Source: Alistipes shahii WAL 8301 (GTDB taxonomy: Bacteria; Bacteroidota; Bacteroidia; Bacteroidales; Rikenellaceae). Taken from it: DNA of 64,000 nucleotides. This document shows, piece after piece, positions 9,111-17,167 of the stretch. Numbering within the stretch: the first letter of the stretch is position 1; the number at the start of each line of letters is the position of its first letter. The DNA lies in contig NZ_CP102253.1 in NCBI RefSeq assembly GCF_025145845.1, positions 2,604,001-2,668,000 on the forward strand. Reading direction: 5' to 3'. The notes under the pieces were generated by a model. It was given only the letters and a program-made list of their open reading frames with translations. It did not search any database and was not told the origin of the DNA. The position numbers and the translations under genes are program-made.

Positions 9111-10067
9111 ATGGGGAATCCGGACAAGATCGTAGCCGTCGGACTGGGCGAGGTGCTTTACGACCACGATGTCGTGACGGACGAATATACCTTCGGCGGC
9201 GCGCCGGCCAATTTCGCCGATCATTTCCTCAAGTGCTCCCGGCTGATTTCCGGCCCGGATGCGGCGGAGGTGCATGTGGTCAGCGCGGTCGGGGACGATG
9301 AGCGCGGCCGCGCGGTGTCGGCCGAACTGGAGGCCCGCGGGCTTTGCGACGGGCTTTGCCGCGTCGGGGAGCTGCCTACCGGCGTCGTCGACAAACGCCG
9401 GGATGCCGCCGGGGTCAACGCCTACGAGATTCTGCCCGGCGCATGGGATGCAATGACGTGGTCGGATGCGCTGGCCCGGCTGGCCGCCCGGACCGATGTG
9501 GTCTGCTTCGGTTCGCTGGCGCAGCGCAGCGCGGCGTCGCACGCTACCGTCGTCCGGTTTCTCGACGGGGTGATTCGCCGGGAGCGGCCGACGCTGCGCG
9601 TGTTCGACGTCAACCTGCGGCAGGATTTCTTCTCGCGGGAGGTGCTGGAGGAGTCGATGGCTCGCTGCAATATTTTGAAGATCAGCGACGAGGAGGCTCC
9701 GCGCGTGGCCGGATGCCTGACCGGATGTCCCGCCGCCGATCCGGGCGGGCTGTGCCGGGAGTTGCTCGACCGCCGGGAGAATCTCGAAATGGTCATCCTC
9801 ACCGAGGGCGCCGAGGGCAGCCGCGTGTTCACCCGGAACCGGATTTCGGCCTATGTGATTCCCCGCGGGGAACGTGTCCGCCCTGTCGACACGGTCGGTG
9901 CGGGCGATTCGTTCACGGCGGCGTTTTGCGCGATGCTGGCCGCCGGGTACGACATCTGGCCGGCCCAGGCGTTCGCGTCGAAGGTCGCGGCTTTCGTCTG
10001 TTCGTGCGCGGGCGCCACGCCGGAGTACCCGGCCGCGGCGAAAACGGAATTTTCAGGGAATTTGTAA
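9111..10067 (+). CDS. PfkB-family carbohydrate kinase, fructokinase-like
   Basis: 318 residues. This ribokinase-fold enzyme should phosphorylate a sugar or related hydroxyl compound with ATP. The N-terminal GEVLYD and GGAPANFA blocks bind substrate. The C-terminal signature DTVGAGDSF (260-268) contains the catalytic aspartate D266. The order and spacing of these blocks fit fructokinase-like PfkB members, but the substrate cannot be deduced. It begins 13 bp after cysS and is followed 25 bp later by a small unknown gene, which suggests one transcript. Confidence 0.88.
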   Translation: MGNPDKIVAVGLGEVLYDHDVVTDEYTFGGAPANFADHFLKCSRLISGPDAAEVHVVSAVGDDERGRAVSAELEARGLCDGLCRVGELPTGVVDKRRDAAGVNAYEILPGAWDAMTWSDALARLAARTDVVCFGSLAQRSAASHATVVRFLDGVIRRERPTLRVFDVNLRQDFFSREVLEESMARCNILKISDEEAPRVAGCLTGCPAADPGGLCRELLDRRENLEMVILTEGAEGSRVFTRNRISAYVIPRGERVRPVDTVGAGDSFTAAFCAMLAAGYDIWPAQAFASKVAAFVCSCAGATPEYPAAAKTEFSGNL

Positions 10068-10092
10068 CGTTTTATCTGATAAGGACAGAGAC

Positions 10093-10455
10093 ATGGAGAC
10101 ATACCGGTACAATACCTTGCGGTTTTTCAGGGTGCAGTTCGGCCTGCCCGCCCGGATGCCTTTGGAGTGGTGCGTCGTACGGGAGACCTCGCGTGCGGGC
10201 AGCGAATTGCGGCTCGGCGTCGCGCTGAAAGGAACGGGGCTGTACATCGACGTGGCGATGCGGCGGTTCTTCTCGCAGGTCGACATTCCGCTCATCGAGC
10301 GCCGCTGCTACCCGGCCGAGCGGATCAGCCGGGGGAATGACTACGAATACCGGAGCGCCGAAGGGTGGAGCTTCACTTGCCCCAAGCATTACATTTGCGA
10401 TATTTATTACCCCGCGCGATTCAGCCGCGAACTGCTGGCGCATAGCGTGCTGTGA
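10093..10455 (+). CDS. Small protein of unknown function (120 aa)
   Basis: No family is recognised. The start METYRYNTLRFF is the first ATG after the kinase stop and gives a normal-looking soluble protein with alternating hydrophobic and charged residues. There is no signal peptide or membrane span. Aromatic and cysteine residues are frequent towards the C-terminus (YEYRSAEGWSFTCPKHYICDIYY). It follows the PfkB kinase closely and may be cotranscribed with it. The opposite strand is also partly open here, but the plus-strand frame fits the gene order better. Confidence 0.6.
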   Translation: METYRYNTLRFFRVQFGLPARMPLEWCVVRETSRAGSELRLGVALKGTGLYIDVAMRRFFSQVDIPLIERRCYPAERISRGNDYEYRSAEGWSFTCPKHYICDIYYPARFSRELLAHSVL

Positions 10456-10520
10456 GGCAGCCCCGGGCGTGCGCGTCGTACGTGCGGGCCGGTAATGGAA
10501 TTTTTAAGGAAATATAACTT

Positions 10521-11918
10521 ATGACGGAGATAAAATCGGCGGCTTTGGAGCTTGGAACCGAGCGAATCCGGAAGCTGCTCGTGCAATATGCCGTGCCGGC
10601 GATCATCGCCATGACGGCCTCGTCGCTCTACAACATGGTCGACAGCATCTTCATCGGCCACGGGGTCGGGCCGCTGGCCATCTCGGGCCTTGCGCTGACC
10701 TTCCCGCTGATGAACCTCGCCGCGGCGTTCGGTTCGCTGGTGGGCGTGGGCGCCGCGACGCTGATTTCGATGCGCCTGGGCCAGCGCGACTACGAAACGG
10801 CCCAGCGGGTGCTGGGCAATGTGCTGGTGCTCAATCTGATCATCGGCATAGCGTTCGGCCTCGTGGCGCTTCTGTTCCTCGATCCGATCCTCTATTTCTT
10901 CGGGGCCAGCGAGGCCACGATCGGCTATGCCCGCGAATACATGACCGTCATTCTGCTGGGCAACGTGGTCACGCACATGTATCTGGGTCTGAACTCCGTG
11001 CTGCGCGCCTCGGGGCATCCCCGCAAGTCGATGTACGCCACGATCAACACCGTGGTCATCAATACGATCCTCGACCCGCTGTTCATTTTCGGTTTCGGCT
11101 GGGGCATCCGCGGAGCGGCTATCGCCACGGTGCTGGCGCAGGTCATCTCGCTCGTGTGGCAGCTGCGCATCCTTTCGAACAAACAGGAGCTTCTCCACTT
11201 CCGCCGCGGCATCTACCGCCTGCGGAAGAAGATCGTGCGCGACATGCTGGCCATCGGCATGTCGCCCTTCCTGATGAACCTCGCGGCGTGCTTCATCGTC
11301 ATCCTCATCAACAAGGGGCTGAAGGAGTACGGCGGCGACCTGATGATCGGCGCCTACGGCATCGTCAACCGCCTGGCGTTCTTCTTCGTGATGATCGTGC
11401 TGGGCGTCAACCAGGGCATGCAGCCCATTGCGGGTTACAACTTCGGCGCGAAGCAGTACGACCGCGTGATGCACGTGCTGAAGCTGACGATGATCGGCGC
11501 GACGTGCGTCACCACCGCGGGATTCCTCCTCGGCGAGTTCATGCCGCGCCTGGCCGTGGGAATGTTCACCTCCGACGAGGAGCTGATCCGCCTGGCGGTC
11601 GAAGGCATGCGCATCGTCTTCTTCTGCTTCCCGATCATCGGTTTCCAGATGGTGGCCACCAACTTCTTTATGAGCATCGGCATGGCCGGCAAGGCGATCT
11701 TCCTGTCGCTGTCGCGCCAGCTGCTGTTTCTGATGCCCGGACTGATCTTCCTGCCGCACATTTTCGACGTCTGCACCGAGTGGAACGGCAGCTGGGGCGT
11801 GTGGTGCTCGATGCCGCTGTCGGACTTCCTGGCTTCGCTGGTGGCTTTCTTCATGCTGACTTACCAACTGCGGAAATTCCGGGCCATCGGTGCGGAAAAC
11901 GCCGCCAAAGAGGGATAG
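10521..11918 (+). CDS. MATE-family multidrug or metabolite exporter
   Basis: 465 residues with about 12 hydrophobic segments in two MatE halves. The N-terminal block ASSLYNMVDSIFIGHGVGPLAISGLALTFP and the mid-protein GVNQGMQPIAGYNFGAK block are both typical of MATE transporters. These exchange cationic compounds for Na+ or H+ across the inner membrane. The substrate is not predictable. It is the first gene of a likely operon: the next ORF starts 4 bp after its stop and prfB follows 7 bp after that. No strong promoter consensus is visible in the 65-bp upstream gap. Confidence 0.9.
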   Translation: MTEIKSAALELGTERIRKLLVQYAVPAIIAMTASSLYNMVDSIFIGHGVGPLAISGLALTFPLMNLAAAFGSLVGVGAATLISMRLGQRDYETAQRVLGNVLVLNLIIGIAFGLVALLFLDPILYFFGASEATIGYAREYMTVILLGNVVTHMYLGLNSVLRASGHPRKSMYATINTVVINTILDPLFIFGFGWGIRGAAIATVLAQVISLVWQLRILSNKQELLHFRRGIYRLRKKIVRDMLAIGMSPFLMNLAACFIVILINKGLKEYGGDLMIGAYGIVNRLAFFFVMIVLGVNQGMQPIAGYNFGAKQYDRVMHVLKLTMIGATCVTTAGFLLGEFMPRLAVGMFTSDEELIRLAVEGMRIVFFCFPIIGFQMVATNFFMSIGMAGKAIFLSLSRQLLFLMPGLIFLPHIFDVCTEWNGSWGVWCSMPLSDFLASLVAFFMLTYQLRKFRAIGAENAAKEG

Positions 11919-11922
11919 GACT

Positions 11923-12555
11923 ATGGAACAATTCGTCATCAACATCGGCCGCCAGCTGGGCAGCGGCGGCAGGACCGTCGGGGAGATCATCGCCCGCAGG
12001 TTGGGCGTGAAGCTCTACGACAAGGAGCTGATCAACCTGGCGGCGCGCGAGAGCGGCATCTGCCCCGAGTTTTTCGAGAAGGCCGACGAGAAGGAGTCGC
12101 GCGGCGTGATTTCGACCGTGGTCGGCTACCTGCGGGCGCCGTTCGTGGGCGACGACGGGGGCGTGACGAACGTGCTGTCGAACGACGCGCTGTTCAAGAT
12201 TCAGAGCGACGTGATCCGCGCCGTCGCGGCGCGTGAATCGGCGGTTTTCGTGGGCCGCTGTGCCGATTACATCCTGCGCGAGAATCCGCGCTGCGTCAAT
12301 GTCTTCCTCACGGCCGACGATGCCGACCGCATCGGCCGCATCCGCCGCCGGCAGGGATGCACCGCGGAGGAGGCCCGCGCGATGATGGAGCGCGTCGACG
12401 CCCGGCGCGCCTCGTATTACAACTATTACAGCTCGCGGACGTGGGGCGAGGCGGCGACCTACCACCTCTGCGTCAGCACCTCGCCGCTGGGCGACGAGGG
12501 CACGGCGGATTTCATCCTGGAGTTCGCCGCACGGAAACTGAACATGAAATTTTGA
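11923..12555 (+). CDS. Cytidylate-kinase-like P-loop protein
   Basis: 210 residues, starting MEQFVINIGRQLGSGG. The phosphate-binding loop is GRQLGSGGRTVGE (residues 9-21). It is followed by the KLYDKELINLAARESG segment and an arginine-rich region containing ADDADRIGRIRRRQG. This is the Cytidylate_kin2-type family found widely in gut bacteria. It resembles CMP kinases but is not the canonical cmk gene, so nucleotide or other small-molecule kinase activity is an inference. It sits between the MATE exporter and prfB with gaps of 4 and 7 bp. Confidence 0.8.
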   Translation: MEQFVINIGRQLGSGGRTVGEIIARRLGVKLYDKELINLAARESGICPEFFEKADEKESRGVISTVVGYLRAPFVGDDGGVTNVLSNDALFKIQSDVIRAVAARESAVFVGRCADYILRENPRCVNVFLTADDADRIGRIRRRQGCTAEEARAMMERVDARRASYYNYYSSRTWGEAATYHLCVSTSPLGDEGTADFILEFAARKLNMKF

Positions 12556-12562
12556 GCATATT

Positions 12563-13675
12563 ATGGTACTTGCGGAACAGATCAAGGAGATCGAACAGCG
12601 CCGGGAAGCGCTGGAACGCTGTTTGGACATCGACCAGAAGCGCATCGACCTGCGCAACGAAGAGGAGAAAACCCAGGAGCCGAACTTCTGGGACAACCCC
12701 GACAAGGCGCGCGAGCAGCTGCGCAAGGTGGCGGGGATCAAGGCATGGGTCGAGGATTACGACGCCATTCGCAAGGATGCCGAGGACCTTCAGCTGATGC
12801 CCGACTTCGTGAAGGAGGGCGTGGTCAGCGAGGAGGAGATGGACGCCCACTACGCCGCGACGCTCGAAAAGATCGAAAAACTCGAAATGCGCAACATGCT
12901 GCGCCGCGACGAGGACAAACTCGGGGCCATTCTCGACATCAACGCCGGGGCGGGCGGCACGGAGGCGCTCGACTGGGCGTCGATGCTCATGCGCATGTAC
13001 ACCCGCTGGGGCGAGGCCCACGGCTATAAGGTCAAGGTGCTGGACTTCCAGGCCGGCGACGAAGTCGGGGTGAAATCCTGCACGCTGGAGTTCGAGGGGG
13101 AATACGCCTACGGCTACCTCAAGAGCGAGAACGGCGTGCACCGCATGGTGCGCCTGTCGCCGTTCAACGCCAACAACAAGCGTCAGACCACGTTTGCGTC
13201 GGTGTTCGTATCGCCGGCCGTCGACGACACGATCGAGATCACGGTCAATGCCGCCGACATCGAGTGGGACACGTTCCGTTCGTCGGGCGCCGGAGGGCAG
13301 AACGTCAACAAGGTGGAGACGGCCGTGCGCCTGCGCTACCACGCGAAGGACCCCGACACGGGCGAGGCGATCGAGTACCTGATCGAGAACATGGAGACGC
13401 GCTCGCAGCTGATGAACCGCGAGAACGCCATGCGCATCCTCCGCTCGAAACTCTACCAGCGCGAGCTGGACAAGCGTATGGCGACGCAGCAGGCGCTGGA
13501 GGCTTCGAAGAAGAAGATCGAGTGGGGTTCGCAGATCCGCTCGTACGTCTTCGACGACCGCCGCGTGAAGGATCACCGCACGGGCGTGCAGACTTCGGCC
13601 GTGGAGTCGGTGATGGACGGCGACCTGGACGCCTTCATCAAGGCCTATCTGATGGAATACGGCGCGCAGGCGTAG
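12563..13675 (+). CDS. prfB: Peptide chain release factor 2, without programmed frameshift
   Basis: 370 residues, full length for RF2, which ends translation at UGA and UAA. The anticodon-like tripeptide is SPF (199-201) in VRLSPFN, which marks it as RF2 rather than RF1. The peptidyl-tRNA hydrolysis motif GGQ is at 244-246 in SSGAGGQNVNK. Most bacterial prfB genes carry an in-frame UGA near codon 26 that needs a +1 shift. Here the matching segment reads TGT TTG GAC ATC GAC, with no stop and no slippery CTTTGA. The gene ends 3 bp from the convergent unknown gene. Confidence 0.95.
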   Translation: MVLAEQIKEIEQRREALERCLDIDQKRIDLRNEEEKTQEPNFWDNPDKAREQLRKVAGIKAWVEDYDAIRKDAEDLQLMPDFVKEGVVSEEEMDAHYAATLEKIEKLEMRNMLRRDEDKLGAILDINAGAGGTEALDWASMLMRMYTRWGEAHGYKVKVLDFQAGDEVGVKSCTLEFEGEYAYGYLKSENGVHRMVRLSPFNANNKRQTTFASVFVSPAVDDTIEITVNAADIEWDTFRSSGAGGQNVNKVETAVRLRYHAKDPDTGEAIEYLIENMETRSQLMNRENAMRILRSKLYQRELDKRMATQQALEASKKKIEWGSQIRSYVFDDRRVKDHRTGVQTSAVESVMDGDLDAFIKAYLMEYGAQA

Positions 13676-13678
13676 GGA

Positions 13679-14560
13679 TTATTCCTCCCAATGATAAAGT
13701 CCGCCCACTTCTTTCCAGCCCGAATGCGTCTTATGTAGAAGGACGCCGCTGCCGTTGTACTCTTCCACTACCTCGGCAACGGCCTTGTCGAGTGATTTGT
13801 TCAGGACGATGTATCCGATTGCGGGGATTCCGAGATGCCATCCTTCCCAATGCCCGTTGATGACGTACCAGTAGTTTTGCAGGAAACGCATCCGCTTCCG
13901 GCCCGATTCTGCGGATGTCCGCTCTTCGTCGGGCCAGTATCCGTTTTTCTCCAGAAACAGTTCGAGAGCATCCTTGTATTCATCGGTGAGATAGAGCTGT
14001 TTTAACCCCGCTTGCCGGATTTGCGGTCGGAAATCGTCCAAAACCCTGTAATAGGCTCCCGCTTTGCGGAGAAGGTAAAATCCGTCGGTCGGAAATGTGG
14101 GAGGAGGGGAGCTTTCGTAATAATAATCGAACATGCCGTCCTCTGCGACACAGAACGTCAATTGCGATTGGATAACGACGTAGCGGTAGGCCGAATCGCT
14201 CCGGAAACCCCTCGGACGAAGCGTCGGGTCGGGATTGAAGAGGGTGGTAAAGAGATTGTAAACGTTACGCAGCGTGTCGTTCTGGTTGTCCGGAGCCGAT
14301 GCGTTGGACGTATATTTCCGATGCCATGTCTCCAGAAACTCCTCCATCCCCGGTCCCGATTTGCAGGAATAGATTGAGTCGAGTTCCTGGGCTAACTCTT
14401 TTGCCCGGGATGGAGCGTAGCGAAAATCCGTATTGTCCGCCTCCGAGGGCAGCGCATCTTTCGTTGCCCAAAGGAAATAGCCTCCGATGAAACAGACAAC
14501 CAGAAAAGACAGGGCCGGGAAAAGGTTCAGCTCGGAGCGATCCGTTTTACGAAGGTTCAT
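13679..14560 (-). CDS. Unknown protein with one N-terminal membrane anchor (293 aa)
   Basis: No family recognised. After a short basic N-terminus (MNLRKTDRSELNLF) comes one hydrophobic stretch (PALSFLVVCFIGGYFLWA). The rest is soluble and rich in tyrosine, tryptophan and charged residues, so the bulk probably lies outside the cytoplasm. The start at 14560 is preferred over the longer frame from 14602 because a perfect TATCTTTG -7 box occupies 14586-14579 on this strand, downstream of the longer start. Base composition is visibly lower in GC than in its neighbours, a hint of recent acquisition or a fast-evolving accessory gene. Confidence 0.65.
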   Translation of the reverse strand: MNLRKTDRSELNLFPALSFLVVCFIGGYFLWATKDALPSEADNTDFRYAPSRAKELAQELDSIYSCKSGPGMEEFLETWHRKYTSNASAPDNQNDTLRNVYNLFTTLFNPDPTLRPRGFRSDSAYRYVVIQSQLTFCVAEDGMFDYYYESSPPPTFPTDGFYLLRKAGAYYRVLDDFRPQIRQAGLKQLYLTDEYKDALELFLEKNGYWPDEERTSAESGRKRMRFLQNYWYVINGHWEGWHLGIPAIGYIVLNKSLDKAVAEVVEEYNGSGVLLHKTHSGWKEVGGLYHWEE

Positions 14561-14578
14561 GGCAGAGGCGCTTTTCCG

Positions 14579-14615
14579 CAAAGATAGCATTTTTCGGTGC
14601 AAAATATTATCTTTG
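14579..14615. promoter_or_regulatory. Two back-to-back TATCTTTG promoters
   Basis: TATCTTTG lies on the minus strand at 14586-14579 (for the 293-residue gene) and on the plus strand at 14608-14615 (for the NamZ-like gene). The plus-strand box ends only 4 bp before the annotated ATG at 14620, so that transcript would have a very short leader or start at the ATG itself. Confidence 0.65.
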
Positions 14616-14619
14616 CTCT

Positions 14620-15801
14620 ATGAAGCGATCTGTTTTTATCCTTGTATTCACCATTTTTGCAGCCTTCGCCGCTCCGGCGCAGGTGAACGTCGGCATGACC
14701 GACACGGCGTCCTATTACCCGCTGCTGCGGGGGCGGCGCGTGGCCGTGCTGGCCAACCAGACCTCCGTGGCGGAGCTGCCCGGCGCGCCGGGGGCCGATG
14801 CCTCCGGGCGGGTGCATCTGGTCGACCTGCTCCACGGCGAAGGGTTTGCCGTCGCGGCGATCTTCTCGCCCGAGCACGGATTCCGCGGCACGGCCGATGC
14901 CGGGGAGCGGGTCGCAAGTTCGGTCGACGCCCGGACGGGCATTCCCATCCGCTCGCTCTACGACGGCAACGCGAAACGGCCTTCGGACGAGGCGATGCGC
15001 TCGTTCGACGTGCTGGTCGTCGACATGCAGGACGTGGGTCTGCGCTTCTATACCTATTATATCTCGATGCTGCGGATGATGGACGCCTGCGCCGATTTCG
15101 GCCGCCTGGTCGTGGTGCTCGACCGCCCCAATCCCAACGGGCATCTTGTCGACGGACCCGTTCTCGACATGAAGTACAAATCGGGCGTCGGGGCGATTCC
15201 GGTCCCCGTGCTCCACGGACTGACGATGGGCGAAATCGCCCGCATGGCCGTTGGCGAAGGGTGGGCGAAGCCGTGCGACCTGACGGTCGTGAAGTGCCGC
15301 AACTACACCCATGCCACCGAATACCTCTTGCCCGTCGCTCCGTCGCCCAACCTTCCGACTGCGCGCGCCGTCTATCTCTATGCCGCGCTGTGCCCCTTCG
15401 AGGGCACGGTCGTGAGCCTCGGACGCGGAACGGACTGCCCGTTCGAAATCTACGGACATCCCGATATGACCGGACGCGCCTTTTCCTTTACGCCGCGCCC
15501 CACGGCCGGGGCCAAACATCCGCCGCTCGAAGGCCGGCTGTGCCACGGCGTCGACCTGCGCGGCATGCCGCTCTCCGAGGCCCGCGAAGTGGGATTCTCG
15601 CTGCGCTACGTGATCGACGCCTACCGCGATCTGGGGCTGGGGGACAGGTTCTTCACCCCGATGTTCGAAAAGCTGGTCGGTGCGGGATGGGTGCGCGGGA
15701 TGATCGTGGCCGGGGCTTCGGAGGAGGCGATCCGCGCCCGCTGGGTTCCCGATGTGGAACGCTACCGCGAAAAGCGGGTGCAGTACTTGCTTTACGAATA
15801 G
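14620..15801 (+). CDS. namZ: DUF1343 protein, NamZ-type exo-beta-N-acetylmuramidase
   Basis: 393 residues with a cleavable signal peptide (MKRSVFILVFTIFAAFAAPAQ), so it is secreted to the periplasm. The family removes N-acetylmuramic acid from the non-reducing ends of peptidoglycan fragments (GH171). Conserved blocks are VAVLANQTSV, the FSPEHGFRG segment, DVLVVDMQDVGLRFYTY, LDRPNPNG, and SLGRGTDCPFEIYGHP near the end. Length and block order match NamZ of Bacillus and Tannerella. The role is probably wall-sugar recycling or scavenging. It is transcribed alone. Confidence 0.85.
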   Translation: MKRSVFILVFTIFAAFAAPAQVNVGMTDTASYYPLLRGRRVAVLANQTSVAELPGAPGADASGRVHLVDLLHGEGFAVAAIFSPEHGFRGTADAGERVASSVDARTGIPIRSLYDGNAKRPSDEAMRSFDVLVVDMQDVGLRFYTYYISMLRMMDACADFGRLVVVLDRPNPNGHLVDGPVLDMKYKSGVGAIPVPVLHGLTMGEIARMAVGEGWAKPCDLTVVKCRNYTHATEYLLPVAPSPNLPTARAVYLYAALCPFEGTVVSLGRGTDCPFEIYGHPDMTGRAFSFTPRPTAGAKHPPLEGRLCHGVDLRGMPLSEAREVGFSLRYVIDAYRDLGLGDRFFTPMFEKLVGAGWVRGMIVAGASEEAIRARWVPDVERYREKRVQYLLYE

Positions 15802-15811
15802 AATGATGGGG

Positions 15812-15853
15812 TTTTACGTCATTGCGAGGAGCTGCAGGCGACGTGGCAATCCG
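15812..15853 (+). repeat. Left inverted REP-like repeat of the GIY-YIG unit
   Basis: About 42 bases beginning TTTTACGTCATTGCGAGGAG and ending GGCAATCCG. They pair with 16195-16234 in inverted orientation: the outer 21 bases are identical and the remainder differs by a short indel and a substitution. ATTGC and GCAAT inside each copy allow it to fold into its own hairpin. Confidence 0.85.
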
Positions 15854-15873
15854 AAAAAAACGCAGAGTCGGCC

Positions 15874-16158
15874 ATGGAGAGCAGCTATGTATATATATTG
15901 ACCAATAAACTGCATACGGTGCTGTATGTCGGCGTTACGACCTCGTTATCCCGGCGTATGAAAGAACATGCCGCCGGTCAGTCTGCATTTACGCGCCGCT
16001 ATAACGTCCATAAGTTGATTTACGCCGAGGAGTATCGGGACGTTCGGGATGCAATCGCCCGGGAGAAACAAATCAAGAGTTGGAGCCGGAAACGGAAAAT
16101 CGGGTTAATAGACTCTCAAAATTCATTGTGGAAGGACTTATCGGACGGGTTCGTCTGA
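15874..16158 (+). CDS. GIY-YIG nuclease domain protein (94 aa)
   Basis: A single-domain small GIY-YIG protein. The signature is split as YVYILTN (residues 5-11) and LYVGVTT (17-23), followed by R28 in SRRMKEH and a downstream glutamate in REKQIKSW. This is the layout of stand-alone UPF0213/YhbQ-like nucleases that cut DNA. It has lower GC and different codon use from its neighbours. It lies alone between two inverted copies of a REP-like repeat about 340 bp apart, which suggests that gene and repeats form one mobile or formerly mobile unit. Confidence 0.88.
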   Translation: MESSYVYILTNKLHTVLYVGVTTSLSRRMKEHAAGQSAFTRRYNVHKLIYAEEYRDVRDAIAREKQIKSWSRKRKIGLIDSQNSLWKDLSDGFV

Positions 16159-16194
16159 TTCTTGATCTGGGCCGTAATGCCACAGCGCAGCAAT

Positions 16195-16234
16195 CGGATT
16201 GCCGCGTCGCTGCGCTCCTCGCAATGACGTAAAA
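16195..16234 (-). repeat. Right inverted REP-like repeat of the GIY-YIG unit
   Basis: This is the reverse complement of the left copy at 15812-15853 with few differences. The bases just to its left (about 16183-16194) also contain GCGCAGC, which can pair with GCTGCGC inside the repeat, so the right end can form a longer hairpin. Confidence 0.85.
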
Positions 16235-16258
16235 GCGCCCCGGATCGGAGCGCTTTTT
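16231..16258. terminator. Intrinsic terminator between the GIY-YIG unit and the acetyltransferase gene
   Basis: AAAAGCGC pairs with GCGCTTTT around a partly paired centre, with T-rich tails on both strands. It ends just before the stop codon of the convergent acetyltransferase at 16264. Confidence 0.75.
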
Positions 16259-16263
16259 CTTTT

Positions 16264-16842
16264 TCATACGGGCGTTACCCGATCCGCCTCGGTGATCTCC
16301 CGCAGGACGCGGCAGGGCGAGCCGACGGCCACGACTCCCGCCGGGATGTCGTGCGTGACGACGCTCCCGGCCCCGATCACCGTGTTGTCGCCGATCGTCA
16401 CGCCCTGCATCACGACCGTGTGGCCTCCGATCCAGACGTTGTTGCCGATGGCAATGGGCAGCGAACGCATGATGCCCGCGTTGCGCTGGTCGGGCAGCAG
16501 GGCGTGGTTGACGGTGTAGATGCCGACGTTCGGCCCGATGAAGACGTGGTCGCCGATGGTGACGGGCGCTTCGTCGAGGATCGTCAGGTTGAAATTGCCG
16601 ACGAAATGGTCGCCGACCGAAATCTGCGCTCCGAAATCGCAGTGGAACGGGCTGTGGATGCAGACCGACTTGCCGACGTGTCCGAACAGCTGCCGGATGA
16701 TCGCCTCCCGCTCCTCCCGGCGGCTCGGGGGCAGCTGGTTGAGCCGGAACACCAGCTCCTCGGTCCGCAGCAGCGCGCCGCCGATTTCAGGACAGATGGC
16801 GTGGAGCCAAAGCCCGGCTTTCATTTTTTCGAGATCGCCCAT
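16264..16842 (-). CDS. Sugar O-acetyltransferase (maltose/galactoside type)
   Basis: 192 residues, matching the Maa/LacA/NodL family. This left-handed beta-helix trimer transfers acetyl from acetyl-CoA to a sugar hydroxyl in the cytoplasm. The N-terminal mac domain (MGDLEKMKAGLWLHA) is present. Hexapeptide repeats follow (VTIGDHVFIGPNVGIY; IAIGNNVWIGGHTVV; VTIGDNTVIGAGSVV). The catalytic histidine lies in YTVNHALLPDQRNAG. The start at 16842 is chosen over 16896 because it gives the family N-terminus and because the longer frame would run into the terminator of the upstream ferredoxin gene. The sugar acceptor is unknown. Confidence 0.87.
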   Translation of the reverse strand: MGDLEKMKAGLWLHAICPEIGGALLRTEELVFRLNQLPPSRREEREAIIRQLFGHVGKSVCIHSPFHCDFGAQISVGDHFVGNFNLTILDEAPVTIGDHVFIGPNVGIYTVNHALLPDQRNAGIMRSLPIAIGNNVWIGGHTVVMQGVTIGDNTVIGAGSVVTHDIPAGVVAVGSPCRVLREITEADRVTPV

Positions 16843-16884
16843 GATTCGTTGGTTGTTGGGTGGGAGAAGCGGCTTTTCAAACCG

Positions 16885-16916
16885 CAAAAAGCACACCCCG
16901 TTGCCGAGGTGTGCTT
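16885..16916 (-). terminator. Intrinsic terminator of the ferredoxin gene
   Basis: A 9-bp stem (AAGCACACC at 16889-16897 with GGTGTGCTT at 16908-16916) ends in a T run on the minus strand, 20 bp after the ferredoxin stop codon. Confidence 0.85.
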
Positions 16917-16935
16917 CTCTTTCGGATATTCCGTG

Positions 16936-17103
16936 TTACTCCGAAACGATCGCCTCGCTCGGGCATACGCCTGCGCAGGTGCCGCAGTCGATACATTTGT
17001 CGGCGTCGATCACATAGATGTCGCCGGCCGAAATAGCCTCTACGGGGCACTCGCCGATGCAGCTGCCGCATGCAACGCACGAGTCGGTAATTTTGTAAGC
17101 CAT
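16936..17103 (-). CDS. 2[4Fe-4S] ferredoxin (55 aa)
   Basis: The complete short protein starts MAYKITDSCVACGSCIGECP and ends PSEAIVSE. It has two copies of CxxCxxCxxxCP, which bind two [4Fe-4S] clusters. This is the clostridial-type low-potential ferredoxin used in anaerobes by pyruvate:ferredoxin oxidoreductase and related enzymes in the cytoplasm. It forms its own transcription unit, with a perfect Bacteroidota promoter overlapping the end of serS and a terminator downstream. Confidence 0.96.
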   Translation of the reverse strand: MAYKITDSCVACGSCIGECPVEAISAGDIYVIDADKCIDCGTCAGVCPSEAIVSE

Positions 17104-17136
17104 TGTGTTGAGTGTTTATTGTTAAATGTGTGTGTG

Positions 17137-17167
17137 CAAATATAAAAACTTATTTGATAATATCAAA
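17137..17167 (-). promoter_or_regulatory. Consensus promoter of the ferredoxin gene
   Basis: TTTG (17167-17164), 19 bp, then TATATTTG (17144-17137) on the minus strand is an exact match to the Bacteroidota consensus. The -33 element lies inside the last codons of serS. Confidence 0.85.

Noticed and set aside
12600..12640. A programmed +1 frameshift in prfB
   Set aside because: There is no in-frame TGA and no slippery sequence; the reading frame is continuous.
15812..16234. The GIY-YIG unit as a standard insertion sequence
   Set aside because: There is no transposase and no obvious target-site duplication; I describe it only as a repeat-framed gene.
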